From assembly GCA_013698285.1 (NCBI GenBank), contig JACCVE010000418.1:1-13003 (forward strand): DNA of 13,003 nt, written 5' to 3'. The notes below the pieces were generated by a model. It did not search any database and was not told where the DNA came from. It was given only the letters and a program-made list of their open reading frames with translations. This stretch comes from Chloroflexia bacterium (GTDB lineage Bacteria; Chloroflexota; Chloroflexia; Thermomicrobiales; UBA6265). The translations under genes and the position numbers were made by a program. Positions 6,201 to 12,987 of the stretch are shown one piece after another. How positions within the stretch are numbered: position 1 is the stretch's first letter; each line of letters begins with the position of its first letter.

Positions 6201-8309
6201 GTGAGCACCACTCGCGCCAGAGGCACCGCCACGCGTGCCAATCGGCCTACACGCGCCGTTTCACCCGCCGTCGCACCGGCTGACATGACGCCCACCCCCA
6301 TCGTCCCGGGAACCGAATGGCGCCGGATGGACCTGCACCTCCATACCCCCGCCTCGGCGGACTACCAGGAGCCACGGGTCACCTCGCTCCAGATCCTCCA
6401 GCAGGCCGAGACCAAGGGTCTCGACATCATCGCCTTCACCGACCACAACTCGGTCCGTGGCTATGCCGAGATGTGGCGGGAGATCGAGGACCTCGAGCTG
6501 CTCGAGCACCTGAACCGGCTCCAGCCGGCCGAGACCCAGCGACTGACCGAGTACCGCCGCCTGCTCGGCAAGGTCCTCGTCCTGCCCGGTTTCGAGTTCA
6601 CCGCCACCTTCGGCTTCCACATCCTGGCCATCTTCCCGGAGGGCACGTCGATCCGGTTGATGGAGCACCTGCTGATGCTGCTCAACGTGTCGGAGGATCG
6701 CTTCGGCAGCGGCGAGGTGGGCGCCACGACCGATGTCTTGAAGACCTACGAGACCCTGGCCGACCACGGCGCCCTCGTCATCGGCGCCCACGTCAACTCC
6801 ACCCACGGCGTCGCCATGCAGGGTCTCCGCTTCGGTGGCCAGACCAAGATCGCCTACACCCAGGACGCCCACCTCCACGCCCTGGAGGTGACCGATCTCG
6901 CCCTCGGCGATCACCGCCGCTCGACCGCCCGCTTCTTCAGCGGCGGCAAGTCGGAATATCCCCGCCGGATGCACTGTATCCAGGGGTCGGACGCCCACCG
7001 CCTGGTCCGCGACCCGGCCCGCGACACCCAGCTCGGCATCGGGGACCGGGCGACCGAGGTCCTGCTGACGGACGTCAGCTTCGCGGCGGTGAAGGCGCTC
7101 TTCGCCTCCGACGACTTCGACCGGACCCGCCCCTTCGTCGACCGCTCCGAGGTGGTCGAACACGTCCTGCGGGCCCGCTCCGAGGGCAATTCCCAGGGAC
7201 ACGCCTTCCACGAGAGCTACACCACCAAGCGGGCCGGGACCTCGACGATCGTCAAGGAGATCGTCGGTATGGCCAACGCCGACGGCGGCACGATCTACGT
7301 CGGTGCCAGCCCGTTCGAGAAGCGCCCCATCGCCGGGATCGAGGACGAGGTCGCCGCCATCGCCGAACTCGAGCGGGACATCGCCGCCAAGGTCGTGCCC
7401 GCCCTCGACGTGGTGTTCGCCTCGTTCACCCTCGACCAGAAGACGCTCCTCTCGATCACCGTCCTCCCCGGCCCCGACCGGCCCTACGCCTACGGCGGCG
7501 ACGCCATCCTGGTCCGGGTCAACGGTGAGACGACCAGTGCCTCCCGCGACCAGATCGTGGGCATGGTCCGCGCCGCGGCGGAGCAACGCGCCAGTTCCCC
7601 GGACGCCAGCCTGCCGCCCCTCCCGGTGGTCGTCCCGGCCGCGAGCGCGAGCGAGACCGGGTCCGGTCCAGCGGGAGATGCCGGCGATGCCCCTGCCCGC
7701 CGAGGCCGCCCGGTGCCGACCACGAATCGCCAGACCGGTCGCCCGGCCCGAGACAACGGCGTACCGGCGGCGGCCGCCCCTGCCCGAACGGTGCCCGCCC
7801 CGGTCAAACCAGAAGCCATCGGATCGGACCAGGCGCCGGCGCTGATCATGGAGGACGCGGGCCCAGACCCGATCGCGCCCGCCAGCGGGGTCGAGATCCT
7901 GACTAGCTACGACATCGCCGGGGAACGGTTCTACACCGTCCACGACCTGCGTCATGGCCGGTTCGTCTCCAACGTCCCGGCTCGCTCCGAGCAGCGCCTC
8001 TGGCGATACGCGATCGCCCGGTGGGAAGAGCAGCGCGAAGACCCGGGCACCATCCGCTGGATGGGCGACCGCGGCTACCTCCAGAGCTACCGCGCCCGCG
8101 GGGGAGACTACCGCCACAACCTCGCCTACCGGGACCACGAGGGCTTGCGCTTCTTCTACGGCGTGAATGGTGTCGACCTCGACCCTGCCTGGTCCGAGGC
8201 GATCCCCGAGACCGCCTACCGCCGGACGGGCCCGTCCCGGGCCGGCGACCCGGAGGCCGACGGGACCGTGCCGGCTCTCACCGCGGGCGCCCGTACCCGC
8301 CGCTCCTGA
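6201..8309 (+). CDS. PHP metallohydrolase fused to AlbA_2/Schlafen-type domain
   Basis: A 702-residue multidomain protein of unknown function. After a basic leader, a PHP domain runs from about 42 to 300. Its opening, WRRMDLHLHTPAS, recalls PHP proteins linked to ATPases. All nine expected metal ligands are visible: His46, His48, Asp54, His82 (TDHN), Glu132 (GFEF), His140, His197 (GAHVN), Asp264 and His266 (GSDAH). Residues about 335-457 look like an AlbA_2 (Schlafen-type) domain: FHESYTTKR, IVKEIVGMANADGGTIYVGA, PIAGIED, PYAYGGDAILVRVNGET. A Pro/Ala-rich linker (about 458-563) leads to an aromatic-rich C-terminal domain (about 564-680; VEILTSYDIAGERFYTVHDL, LWRYAIARWEE, GLRFFYGVNGV) that I do not recognise. 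PHP domains hydrolyse phosphoesters and AlbA_2 domains often bind nucleic acid, so nucleic-acid processing, repair or defence is a reasonable inference, not a demonstrated role. No partner gene is adjacent. Confidence 0.88.
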   Translation: MSTTRARGTATRANRPTRAVSPAVAPADMTPTPIVPGTEWRRMDLHLHTPASADYQEPRVTSLQILQQAETKGLDIIAFTDHNSVRGYAEMWREIEDLELLEHLNRLQPAETQRLTEYRRLLGKVLVLPGFEFTATFGFHILAIFPEGTSIRLMEHLLMLLNVSEDRFGSGEVGATTDVLKTYETLADHGALVIGAHVNSTHGVAMQGLRFGGQTKIAYTQDAHLHALEVTDLALGDHRRSTARFFSGGKSEYPRRMHCIQGSDAHRLVRDPARDTQLGIGDRATEVLLTDVSFAAVKALFASDDFDRTRPFVDRSEVVEHVLRARSEGNSQGHAFHESYTTKRAGTSTIVKEIVGMANADGGTIYVGASPFEKRPIAGIEDEVAAIAELERDIAAKVVPALDVVFASFTLDQKTLLSITVLPGPDRPYAYGGDAILVRVNGETTSASRDQIVGMVRAAAEQRASSPDASLPPLPVVVPAASASETGSGPAGDAGDAPARRGRPVPTTNRQTGRPARDNGVPAAAAPARTVPAPVKPEAIGSDQAPALIMEDAGPDPIAPASGVEILTSYDIAGERFYTVHDLRHGRFVSNVPARSEQRLWRYAIARWEEQREDPGTIRWMGDRGYLQSYRARGGDYRHNLAYRDHEGLRFFYGVNGVDLDPAWSEAIPETAYRRTGPSRAGDPEADGTVPALTAGARTRRS

Positions 8310-8369
8310 CCGCGGTCCGGGGCGACTCCCGGCTCTCCTCCGTGGCGGCCCGGTCGGACCCGGACACGC

Positions 8370-8401
8370 CGACGGGCTGACCATGTTTGGTCAGCCCGTC
8401 G
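8370..8401. terminator. Perfect 14-bp hairpin, probable bidirectional terminator
   Basis: CGACGGGCTGACCA (8370-8383) and TGGTCAGCCCGTCG (8388-8401) form a perfect 14-bp stem closed by the four-base loop TGTT. It lies 60 bases after the stop of the PHP gene and 44 bases after the stop of the convergent solute-binding gene, so it can serve both. The T-run is missing on either side, as often in GC-rich genomes. Confidence 0.75.
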
Positions 8402-8445
8402 CGTCATGACCAATTCCCGTCACGCCCCGCGGGCGGGACCTCTGC

Positions 8446-10278
8446 CTACGCCTCGCGCCCGATCACGACCACGTCAGCGTCGAACAACACCGGCAGCCTT
8501 CCCGTCCACGGTCCCTGCCGGGTGCCTTGGAGCCACGGCTTCTGCACGAAGGCCTGGAGCCAGTTCCCGATCGGCACGTAGACCGCATTCTCCAACGCCA
8601 GCGCCTCGGCCTGCTGGTAGAGGTCGTTCCGGGTCGCCTCGTCCTGCTCGATGTCCGCCTGGCCGACCATCTCGTCGAACGACGCCGCGTCCGCCCCCGG
8701 GTCGAAGTCCTCCGACACCGCCTCCAGGTCGGTCGACCAGTTGTAGTAGCCCTCCATGAACTGGGACCCGGGCCGCAGGGCGTAGCTCAGCAGTTGCGGC
8801 GTCTCGGTGACGCTCCACCACCAGGGCATGTCCAGTTGCAATCCCCCCTCATCCTGCCGCCGCTGGTCGATCTGGTCGGCTTCCAGCGTGGCGTCCAGCC
8901 GGATGGTGATGCCGAGTACGTCCTGGATGGTGGTCAGGAACTGGGCGGTCCGCTCGATCTCGGCCGGGTCGTCCGACGCGGCTTGGTAGAAGACGATCTC
9001 CGGGAACCCCTCGCCGTCGGGGAAGCCCGCGTCGGCGAGTCCTTGCCGCGCCGCGTCCGGGTCGTAGGCCAGACCCTCGGGCGCCTGGTATCCGCTCAAC
9101 GACTCGACCACCGGCGGGGTGAAGGCCGTCGCCGGTTGGAACGTTCCGAGTTGGATCTCGGTCGCCCACCGCTCACGGTCGACCGCCCGGGCGAACGCGC
9201 GCCGGACCCGGACATCGTTGAACGGTTCCTTCGTAAAGTCCATCGCCAGCGACCGGGTGCTGCCCGGCGTCTCGATCACCCGGAGTTCGGCCGCGAGCGT
9301 CTCGTCGGCCCGCACCTCGTCGATCAGGGAGATCGAGACATCGGCCGAGATGGCCTCGTCGTCCCGGTACAGTTGGAGCGCCACCTGGTGCGCGTCCGGT
9401 CCATTGAGGATCTGCCAGGTGAGCCGGGTCAGCGACGGTGAGGCGCCGCCATAGTAATTGGGGTTCGGCTCCATCACCACCCGTTCGTCGGGCGCGAACT
9501 CGGTGACCCGCCACGGACCCGTCCCACCGTCCGCGAGGGCCAGTTCGCCGTCGGCCTCCAGTGCCGCCGGGTCGATCACGTCCCAGACGAACGCGGCCAG
9601 TTCCGAGGTGAAGTACGAGTACGGCTCCGACAGGGTGATCTCGACCGTGGCGTCGTCGATCGCCGCGAACCCGATCTCCTCACTGTCACCGGTGACATAG
9701 GCATCAAACCCGGTCACGGCGCTCATGAACTCGCTCATCGGCGAGAGCTGGGCCGGGTCCAAGGCCCGCCGCCACGAGGTCACGAAGTGCTCGGCGACCA
9801 CCGCGGTGCCATTGGCATAGGCCGCGTCGGGGCGGATCTTGAAGGTGTAGACCAGGCCATCGTCGCTGACCGTGTAGCTCTCCGCCAGGTCCTCGACGAC
9901 CCCCCCCATCTCATCGAAGCGCAGCAGCCCGCCCCAGACATTGGGGTACATCACCCAGAACGGTCCCCAGTTGGGCGCCCGGTGCGGGTCCAGGACGACG
10001 GTCTGGCCAAAGGGCAGGAGGGGGATCGACAGTTCGACATCCGTCTCCGGCTCGCCGTCCTGGGCCATCGCGAGGGTCGCGGCTCCCCACCCGAGGGCAG
10101 GCACCGCCCCCGCGGCGCGCGGCATCAAGGCCGCCGCCGTCGCGATCGCGGACACGCGGACTAGGTCTCGCCGCGATGTCCCCGGCATCCCCGAGGCAAG
10201 GGTGCGGACCAGGCGCGAGACATCGTCTCGGCCGGCCGTCGTGCGCACGGCATGGGATCGTGTCGATGCGTCGGTCAT
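8446..10278 (-). CDS. Tat-exported ABC peptide-type solute-binding protein (family 5)
   Basis: A 610-residue extracellular solute-binding protein of the SBP_bac_5 family, which binds oligopeptides, nickel complexes or similar ligands for Opp/Dpp-type importers. A long N-terminus leads to the twin-arginine motif TSRRDLVR (residues 34-41), a hydrophobic stretch and a likely cleavage after LAMA. The mature protein shows the family course: an early LDPHRAPN region, YTVSDDGLVYTFKIRPDAAYANG, DDATVEITLSEP, GTGPWRVTEF, NPNYYGG, then PFNDVRVRRAFARAVDRERW and DPDAARQGLADAGFPDG. The ATG at 10278 has an excellent GAGGAGG site 8 bases upstream; a frame extension to 10425 crosses low-complexity sequence and is rejected. 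No permease or ATPase genes are beside it, so it is an orphan that must work with a transporter encoded elsewhere. It is convergent with the PHP gene, sharing the hairpin between them. Confidence 0.93.
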   Translation of the reverse strand: MTDASTRSHAVRTTAGRDDVSRLVRTLASGMPGTSRRDLVRVSAIATAAALMPRAAGAVPALGWGAATLAMAQDGEPETDVELSIPLLPFGQTVVLDPHRAPNWGPFWVMYPNVWGGLLRFDEMGGVVEDLAESYTVSDDGLVYTFKIRPDAAYANGTAVVAEHFVTSWRRALDPAQLSPMSEFMSAVTGFDAYVTGDSEEIGFAAIDDATVEITLSEPYSYFTSELAAFVWDVIDPAALEADGELALADGGTGPWRVTEFAPDERVVMEPNPNYYGGASPSLTRLTWQILNGPDAHQVALQLYRDDEAISADVSISLIDEVRADETLAAELRVIETPGSTRSLAMDFTKEPFNDVRVRRAFARAVDRERWATEIQLGTFQPATAFTPPVVESLSGYQAPEGLAYDPDAARQGLADAGFPDGEGFPEIVFYQAASDDPAEIERTAQFLTTIQDVLGITIRLDATLEADQIDQRRQDEGGLQLDMPWWWSVTETPQLLSYALRPGSQFMEGYYNWSTDLEAVSEDFDPGADAASFDEMVGQADIEQDEATRNDLYQQAEALALENAVYVPIGNWLQAFVQKPWLQGTRQGPWTGRLPVLFDADVVVIGREA

Positions 10279-10286
10279 GCTGGCTT

Positions 10287-10293
10287 CCTCCTC
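10287..10293 (-). promoter_or_regulatory. Strong ribosome binding site of the family-5 binding-protein gene
   Basis: Read on the minus strand the bases are GAGGAGG, followed by 8 bases and the ATG at 10278. This decides the start in favour of 10278 over an extension to 10425. Confidence 0.75.
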
Positions 10294-10533
10294 GGTAATC
10301 GCTCGCGCGGCGGGCGGCGCCGGGCACGGGGTGCGGCCCGCGGACTCGGGCGGGATCGGGCTCACCCGCCGCCAGAAGGGTTCGTCAACGTACCACGTTC
10401 GCTCCCCGTGGCACCACCGGGACACGCGGGATCAGTTCTCCCACGGGGCCTCACCAGTAATACGCGCGGCGCGGGTCACCGGTTCCGGCACGAGCCCGAG
10501 ACCTGGCAGGACGGCCTGGGTCGATCGCCATCC

Positions 10534-10549
10534 CGGACCATGTGGTCCG
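10534..10549. repeat. Inverted repeat CGGACCA-TG-TGGTCCG
   Basis: A perfect 16-base palindrome, 91 bases after the stop of the DUF3352 gene on the minus strand. It shares the core CGGACCA with the left arm of the larger hairpin at 10566-10596. It could be an operator for a dimeric regulator of the binding-protein gene or part of a tandem terminator. Confidence 0.4.
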
Positions 10550-10565
10550 CCGCCCGGACGTGCGG

Positions 10566-10596
10566 GGGGGCGGACCAGCCTCGCCGGTCCGCCCCC
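10566..10596 (-). terminator. GC-rich 11-bp hairpin downstream of the DUF3352 gene
   Basis: GGGGGCGGACC (10566-10576) and GGTCCGCCCCC (10586-10596) form a perfect 11-bp stem with a nine-base loop, 43 bases after the DUF3352 stop on the minus strand. The position and stability suit a terminator of that gene, although no T-run follows. Confidence 0.55.
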
Positions 10597-10639
10597 GTGC
10601 GCCGCTCACCATAAGGCTGGCGAAACCGCCGGCCGGACC

Positions 10640-12634
10640 CTACTCCGCGATGGTGATGATCAGGCTCGTGCCCCGGACATCGTCGTCGCGGGTGAAGGAG
10701 ACCATGCCCAATGCCTGGATCGCGGAGAGATCGAGGTCCTGAAACGCCTCCGCCTCAGCCTCCGGCGACGCTTCGGCACCGCCGAAGGCGTCCTCGCAGG
10801 CCTCACCATCGAAATCCTGGTCGAGGTCGAACAGGGAGGGGTCGTCATCATACGCGGCCTGCGCCTCTTCCTGTGAATCGTACTCATCGCAGGCTGGACT
10901 CGCGTCCGCGATCGTCGCGGTATCGTCGGACTCGCCGGCGAACGAGGCCAACGTCTGCGTCAGGGCGATCAACTCTGCCAAGTTCAGGTACGTGACCGAA
11001 CTGTGCTCCTCCGGCAGCAGGGCCATCGTGTCCTGGTATTGCGGGTCATCCGCCAGCGAGGTCGCTGGCCCCTCGAGCACCGTGGCGATCGATTCGCCCA
11101 GACCGAGGAGGAATTCCTCATCGATGACACCAAACTCGATCTCCAGCGGGACACCGGAGCTGGCATCGCTGATCACCGTGACCTCGGAGCCGTCTTGGTC
11201 GCGCGTCTCGACCGTGGTCGTCTCCCCGACGGAATCCGTGATGAACCCCGTCAGGGCGGTCAACGAGTCCCGCATCGTCTCCGGGTCGGAGATGCCAGAC
11301 AGGAAGATCGCGAACAAGCTGTCGCCGGACATCAGCGTGGCGATGTCGGGGACCGTCAAAGCCAGGGCGAACTCGCCGGTGAACAGGTCCACGAAGTCGG
11401 TCTGGAGGTTGAATCCCAGCTCTTCCTCGGCTTGGGCGAACTGCTCCTCGGCATACTCCTCCGGCGTCGTCCCGTCGTCGGGCCCGGTCCCGGCCTCCTC
11501 GCCGTTCACGCTCTGGGCGATCAGCAGGGCGATCACGTCCAGCGTGCCGGAAGCGCCGAGTTCCTGTCCGTCCACGAACAGCAACGTGTCGTCGGGAACC
11601 CGCTCGTCGTAGGTGGGGTCGAAGTTCCCACCCGTCGGCAGCTCGGCCGCACCCTCGATCGGCAGCGAGATCGAATCGAGCCGGAATCCCGGGTCATCGG
11701 CCCAGACGACCAGGCCGGTGTGGGCGTCGAACGCCGCCAGGTCCTGGCCAGCCAGGCTGCTGAACGCTTCGCCGTCCGGATCGGACTCGATGGCTTCCCC
11801 GATCGTCGGGCCGTCGATGTAGGCGAAGAGCAGGAACTCGTCGTTCAGGTCGGACTGGACCGCCCCGAACGCCTCGACGTCGGCCAGCGGGGCCGTGGTG
11901 CCGGCGTCCACGTCGATGAACGGCTCGATGTCGGCGGCCGTGGAGGAGATCACGGTGAAGTCGCCGATCCGGGCGATGGCTGTGCCATCGGATGGGGAAT
12001 CTTCATCCGGCGCGGCTTCGATGGTCACGCCTTCGTACTCGGTCTCCTCGACCGAGGTTCCATCTTCGTCGGCGTTTTCCTGGAGCAGGGTCTGCGCCTG
12101 GGCATGAGCCGCGTCCGGATCGGACGCCCGGACCACGAGCGCGAAGCCGGCCACCTGGTCTTCGTCTTCGGCGACCGGAGAGGCCTCGTCGTCGGCGACC
12201 TCGTCGGCGTCCGATCCCGTTGCCGAGCTCGTGCCCATCAAGGTGTTCGAGATCGCGAGGTCGGTCACGACGAAGGCGACCTCGCCCCCGAGGAATGGAG
12301 CGAGCAACTCGTCGGAACTCGTCTCAGCCTCCGAGTTGGCCTCCTCGAACGCCATGTCGAGGATAGGAGTCAAGCCCGCCCGATCGAGCAGGTCCTGAGC
12401 CCGGGTGAACTGGTCGGCCTCGGTGTCGAGGGTCAGTGCCGCGTAGAGCAGCGAGGATTCGGGGGCGATCGTCGCCGTCGAGAGCATGCTGTCCTGGGCA
12501 TCGACCCGCGTGGGCCTGACGCCGAGGGCCGCCGACAGGACCATGGTCCCCAGCATGGCGAAGAGGACCGCGAACGAGACCAACGGGTGTCGCCGACGGA
12601 CTCGTGCCCTGCGATATGGAGGCGAGACGTTCAT
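10640..12634 (-). CDS. Secreted DUF3352-type protein with excalibur-like motif
   Basis: A 664-residue exported protein of unknown function. A basic start and one hydrophobic segment (about 17-39) form a signal peptide or anchor, ending near VDAQ. The rest is strongly acidic and resembles DUF3352: APESSLLYAALTLDTEADQF, a long ab-type repeat course, EFALALTVPDIATL, VTYLNLAELIAL. Near the end, residues 582-615 hold an excalibur-like calcium-binding motif: Cys582 (CDEYDSQEEAQAAYDDDP), then LDQDFDGEACE with Cys613. Excalibur motifs normally occur on extracellular proteins and hold a Dx-Dx-DG calcium loop with two cysteines. Here the motif sits in an insertion before the last family segment (SAIQALGMVSFTRDDD). 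The ATG at 12634 has GGGAG 6 bases upstream; the adjoining ATG at 12637 is an equally possible start. It has its own promoter and a leader hairpin. Low-complexity Asp/Glu/Ala/Ser runs occur around residues 140-165. Confidence 0.85.
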   Translation of the reverse strand: MNVSPPYRRARVRRRHPLVSFAVLFAMLGTMVLSAALGVRPTRVDAQDSMLSTATIAPESSLLYAALTLDTEADQFTRAQDLLDRAGLTPILDMAFEEANSEAETSSDELLAPFLGGEVAFVVTDLAISNTLMGTSSATGSDADEVADDEASPVAEDEDQVAGFALVVRASDPDAAHAQAQTLLQENADEDGTSVEETEYEGVTIEAAPDEDSPSDGTAIARIGDFTVISSTAADIEPFIDVDAGTTAPLADVEAFGAVQSDLNDEFLLFAYIDGPTIGEAIESDPDGEAFSSLAGQDLAAFDAHTGLVVWADDPGFRLDSISLPIEGAAELPTGGNFDPTYDERVPDDTLLFVDGQELGASGTLDVIALLIAQSVNGEEAGTGPDDGTTPEEYAEEQFAQAEEELGFNLQTDFVDLFTGEFALALTVPDIATLMSGDSLFAIFLSGISDPETMRDSLTALTGFITDSVGETTTVETRDQDGSEVTVISDASSGVPLEIEFGVIDEEFLLGLGESIATVLEGPATSLADDPQYQDTMALLPEEHSSVTYLNLAELIALTQTLASFAGESDDTATIADASPACDEYDSQEEAQAAYDDDPSLFDLDQDFDGEACEDAFGGAEASPEAEAEAFQDLDLSAIQALGMVSFTRDDDVRGTSLIITIAE
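10790..10891 (-). other. Excalibur-like calcium-binding segment within the DUF3352 gene
   Basis: This stretch encodes residues 582-615. Two cysteines, 31 residues apart, bracket SQEEAQAAYDDDP and the loop DQDFDG, followed by EACE. This is the layout of excalibur domains, in which an EF-hand-like loop precedes CE and the cysteines probably pair. It is flanked by Ala/Ser/Asp/Glu-rich linkers (DDTATIADASPA before, GGAEASPEAEAEA after), suggesting that a module was inserted into a loop. Confidence 0.7.
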
Positions 12635-12673
12635 CATGTACTCCCGACGCTGCCGCAAAAGACCTACCGGACC

Positions 12674-12691
12674 CAACACCCGATGGTGTTG
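12674..12691 (-). promoter_or_regulatory. Stem-loop in the leader of the DUF3352 mRNA
   Basis: CAACACC (12674-12680) and GGTGTTG (12685-12691) form a 7-bp stem with the loop CGAT, extendable past a one-base bulge. If transcription starts about 12698, the hairpin lies within the first 25 bases of the mRNA. It could protect the 5' end. It might instead terminate DUF2905 readthrough; the T-rich stretch (CTTTTG) begins about 14 bases later, which is far for an intrinsic terminator. Confidence 0.45.
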
Positions 12692-12704
12692 TGGGGCCCT
12701 GCCC

Positions 12705-12733
12705 ACTCTAAGTCGCCCCCCGGGCCGCGTCAA
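12705..12733 (-). promoter_or_regulatory. Promoter of the DUF3352 gene (TTGACG, 17 bp, TAGAGT)
   Basis: On the minus strand TTGACG (12733-12728), a spacer of exactly 17 bases and TAGAGT (12710-12705) match the housekeeping sigma consensus well. The -35 begins four bases after the DUF2905 stop. The predicted start near 12698 gives a leader of about 64 bases before the ATG at 12634. This is the best promoter in the window and argues against a frame extension of the gene to 12733. Confidence 0.7.
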
Positions 12734-12737
12734 GCAA

Positions 12738-12968
12738 TCAGCGGCGGAAGAGCGCGAGCGCGATGGTCAGCACGACGCTGAGGATGATCGAGGTCACGAT
12801 CGGGATCGCGACCGTCACCGGGCCCCGCCGGAACACCAGGTCGCCGGGGAGTTGCCCCAACCGTCGCACCAGGGGAATCGACACCCCCGTCACCAGGGAT
12901 ACGCCGACGATCGCGAGCGCGACGCCGGCCACGATCAGGATCCGGCCAACGACGTGGGGGTCAATCAT
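12738..12968 (-). CDS. DUF2905 family small membrane protein
   Basis: A 76-residue protein with two hydrophobic helices (about 8-31 and 51-73) joined by a short loop containing LGQLPGDLVFRRGPVTVAIP. That loop, with LPGD followed by a glycine-phased strand, is the signature of DUF2905, a family of unknown function usually 65-80 residues long. The length fits. The ATG at 12968 has no ribosome site upstream. TACCAT (complement of 12975-12980) lies six bases before it and could be a -10 element, so the mRNA may be leaderless. The DUF3352 promoter begins four bases after its stop, so the two genes are probably transcribed separately, with some readthrough. Its upstream neighbour is outside the window. 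Confidence 0.88.
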   Translation of the reverse strand: MIDPHVVGRILIVAGVALAIVGVSLVTGVSIPLVRRLGQLPGDLVFRRGPVTVAIPIVTSIILSVVLTIALALFRR

Positions 12969-12977
12969 AGGAGAATG

Positions 12978-12987
12978 GTAGCGCTAC
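12978..12987. promoter_or_regulatory. Palindrome GTAGCGCTAC, possible LacI-family operator
   Basis: A perfect 10-base palindrome with central AGCGCT, ten bases upstream of the DUF2905 start and overlapping its possible -10. LacI/GalR-family regulators bind palindromes with a central CG of this kind. It could instead control a divergent gene to the right of the window. Confidence 0.35.

Larger units (their letters stand above)
10279..10639. other. Intergenic gap of 361 bases with hairpins, no gene seen
   Basis: This gap separates the start of the family-5 binding protein from the 3' end of the DUF3352 gene. It contains the ribosome site of the binding-protein gene (GAGGAGG, complement of 10287-10293) and two inverted repeats at 10534-10549 and 10566-10596. 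I looked for a minus-strand promoter for the binding-protein gene. A TTGACG occurs at the complement of 10384-10389, but no matching -10 follows at the right distance. No supported coding frame, tRNA or small RNA is evident. Confidence 0.6.

Noticed and set aside
6261..8384. Long open frame on the minus strand opposite the PHP gene
   Set aside because: Its translation is a Gly/Val/Asp/Arg-rich string without domain patterns, as expected when a GC-rich gene is read in antisense. The plus-strand protein has complete catalytic motifs.
10279..10425. Upstream start for the family-5 binding protein
   Set aside because: The ATG at 10278 has a near-perfect ribosome site. The extra 49 residues show no signal character and would bury the Tat motif deeper.
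12637..12733. Upstream start for the DUF3352 gene
   Set aside because: The extended frame would cover the -10 and -35 boxes and the leader hairpin. The signal peptide begins naturally at the ATG pair at 12634-12637.
11003..12781. Long open frame on the plus strand opposite the DUF3352 gene
   Set aside because: It has antisense-type composition with no motif, and it runs across the DUF3352 promoter and into the DUF2905 gene.
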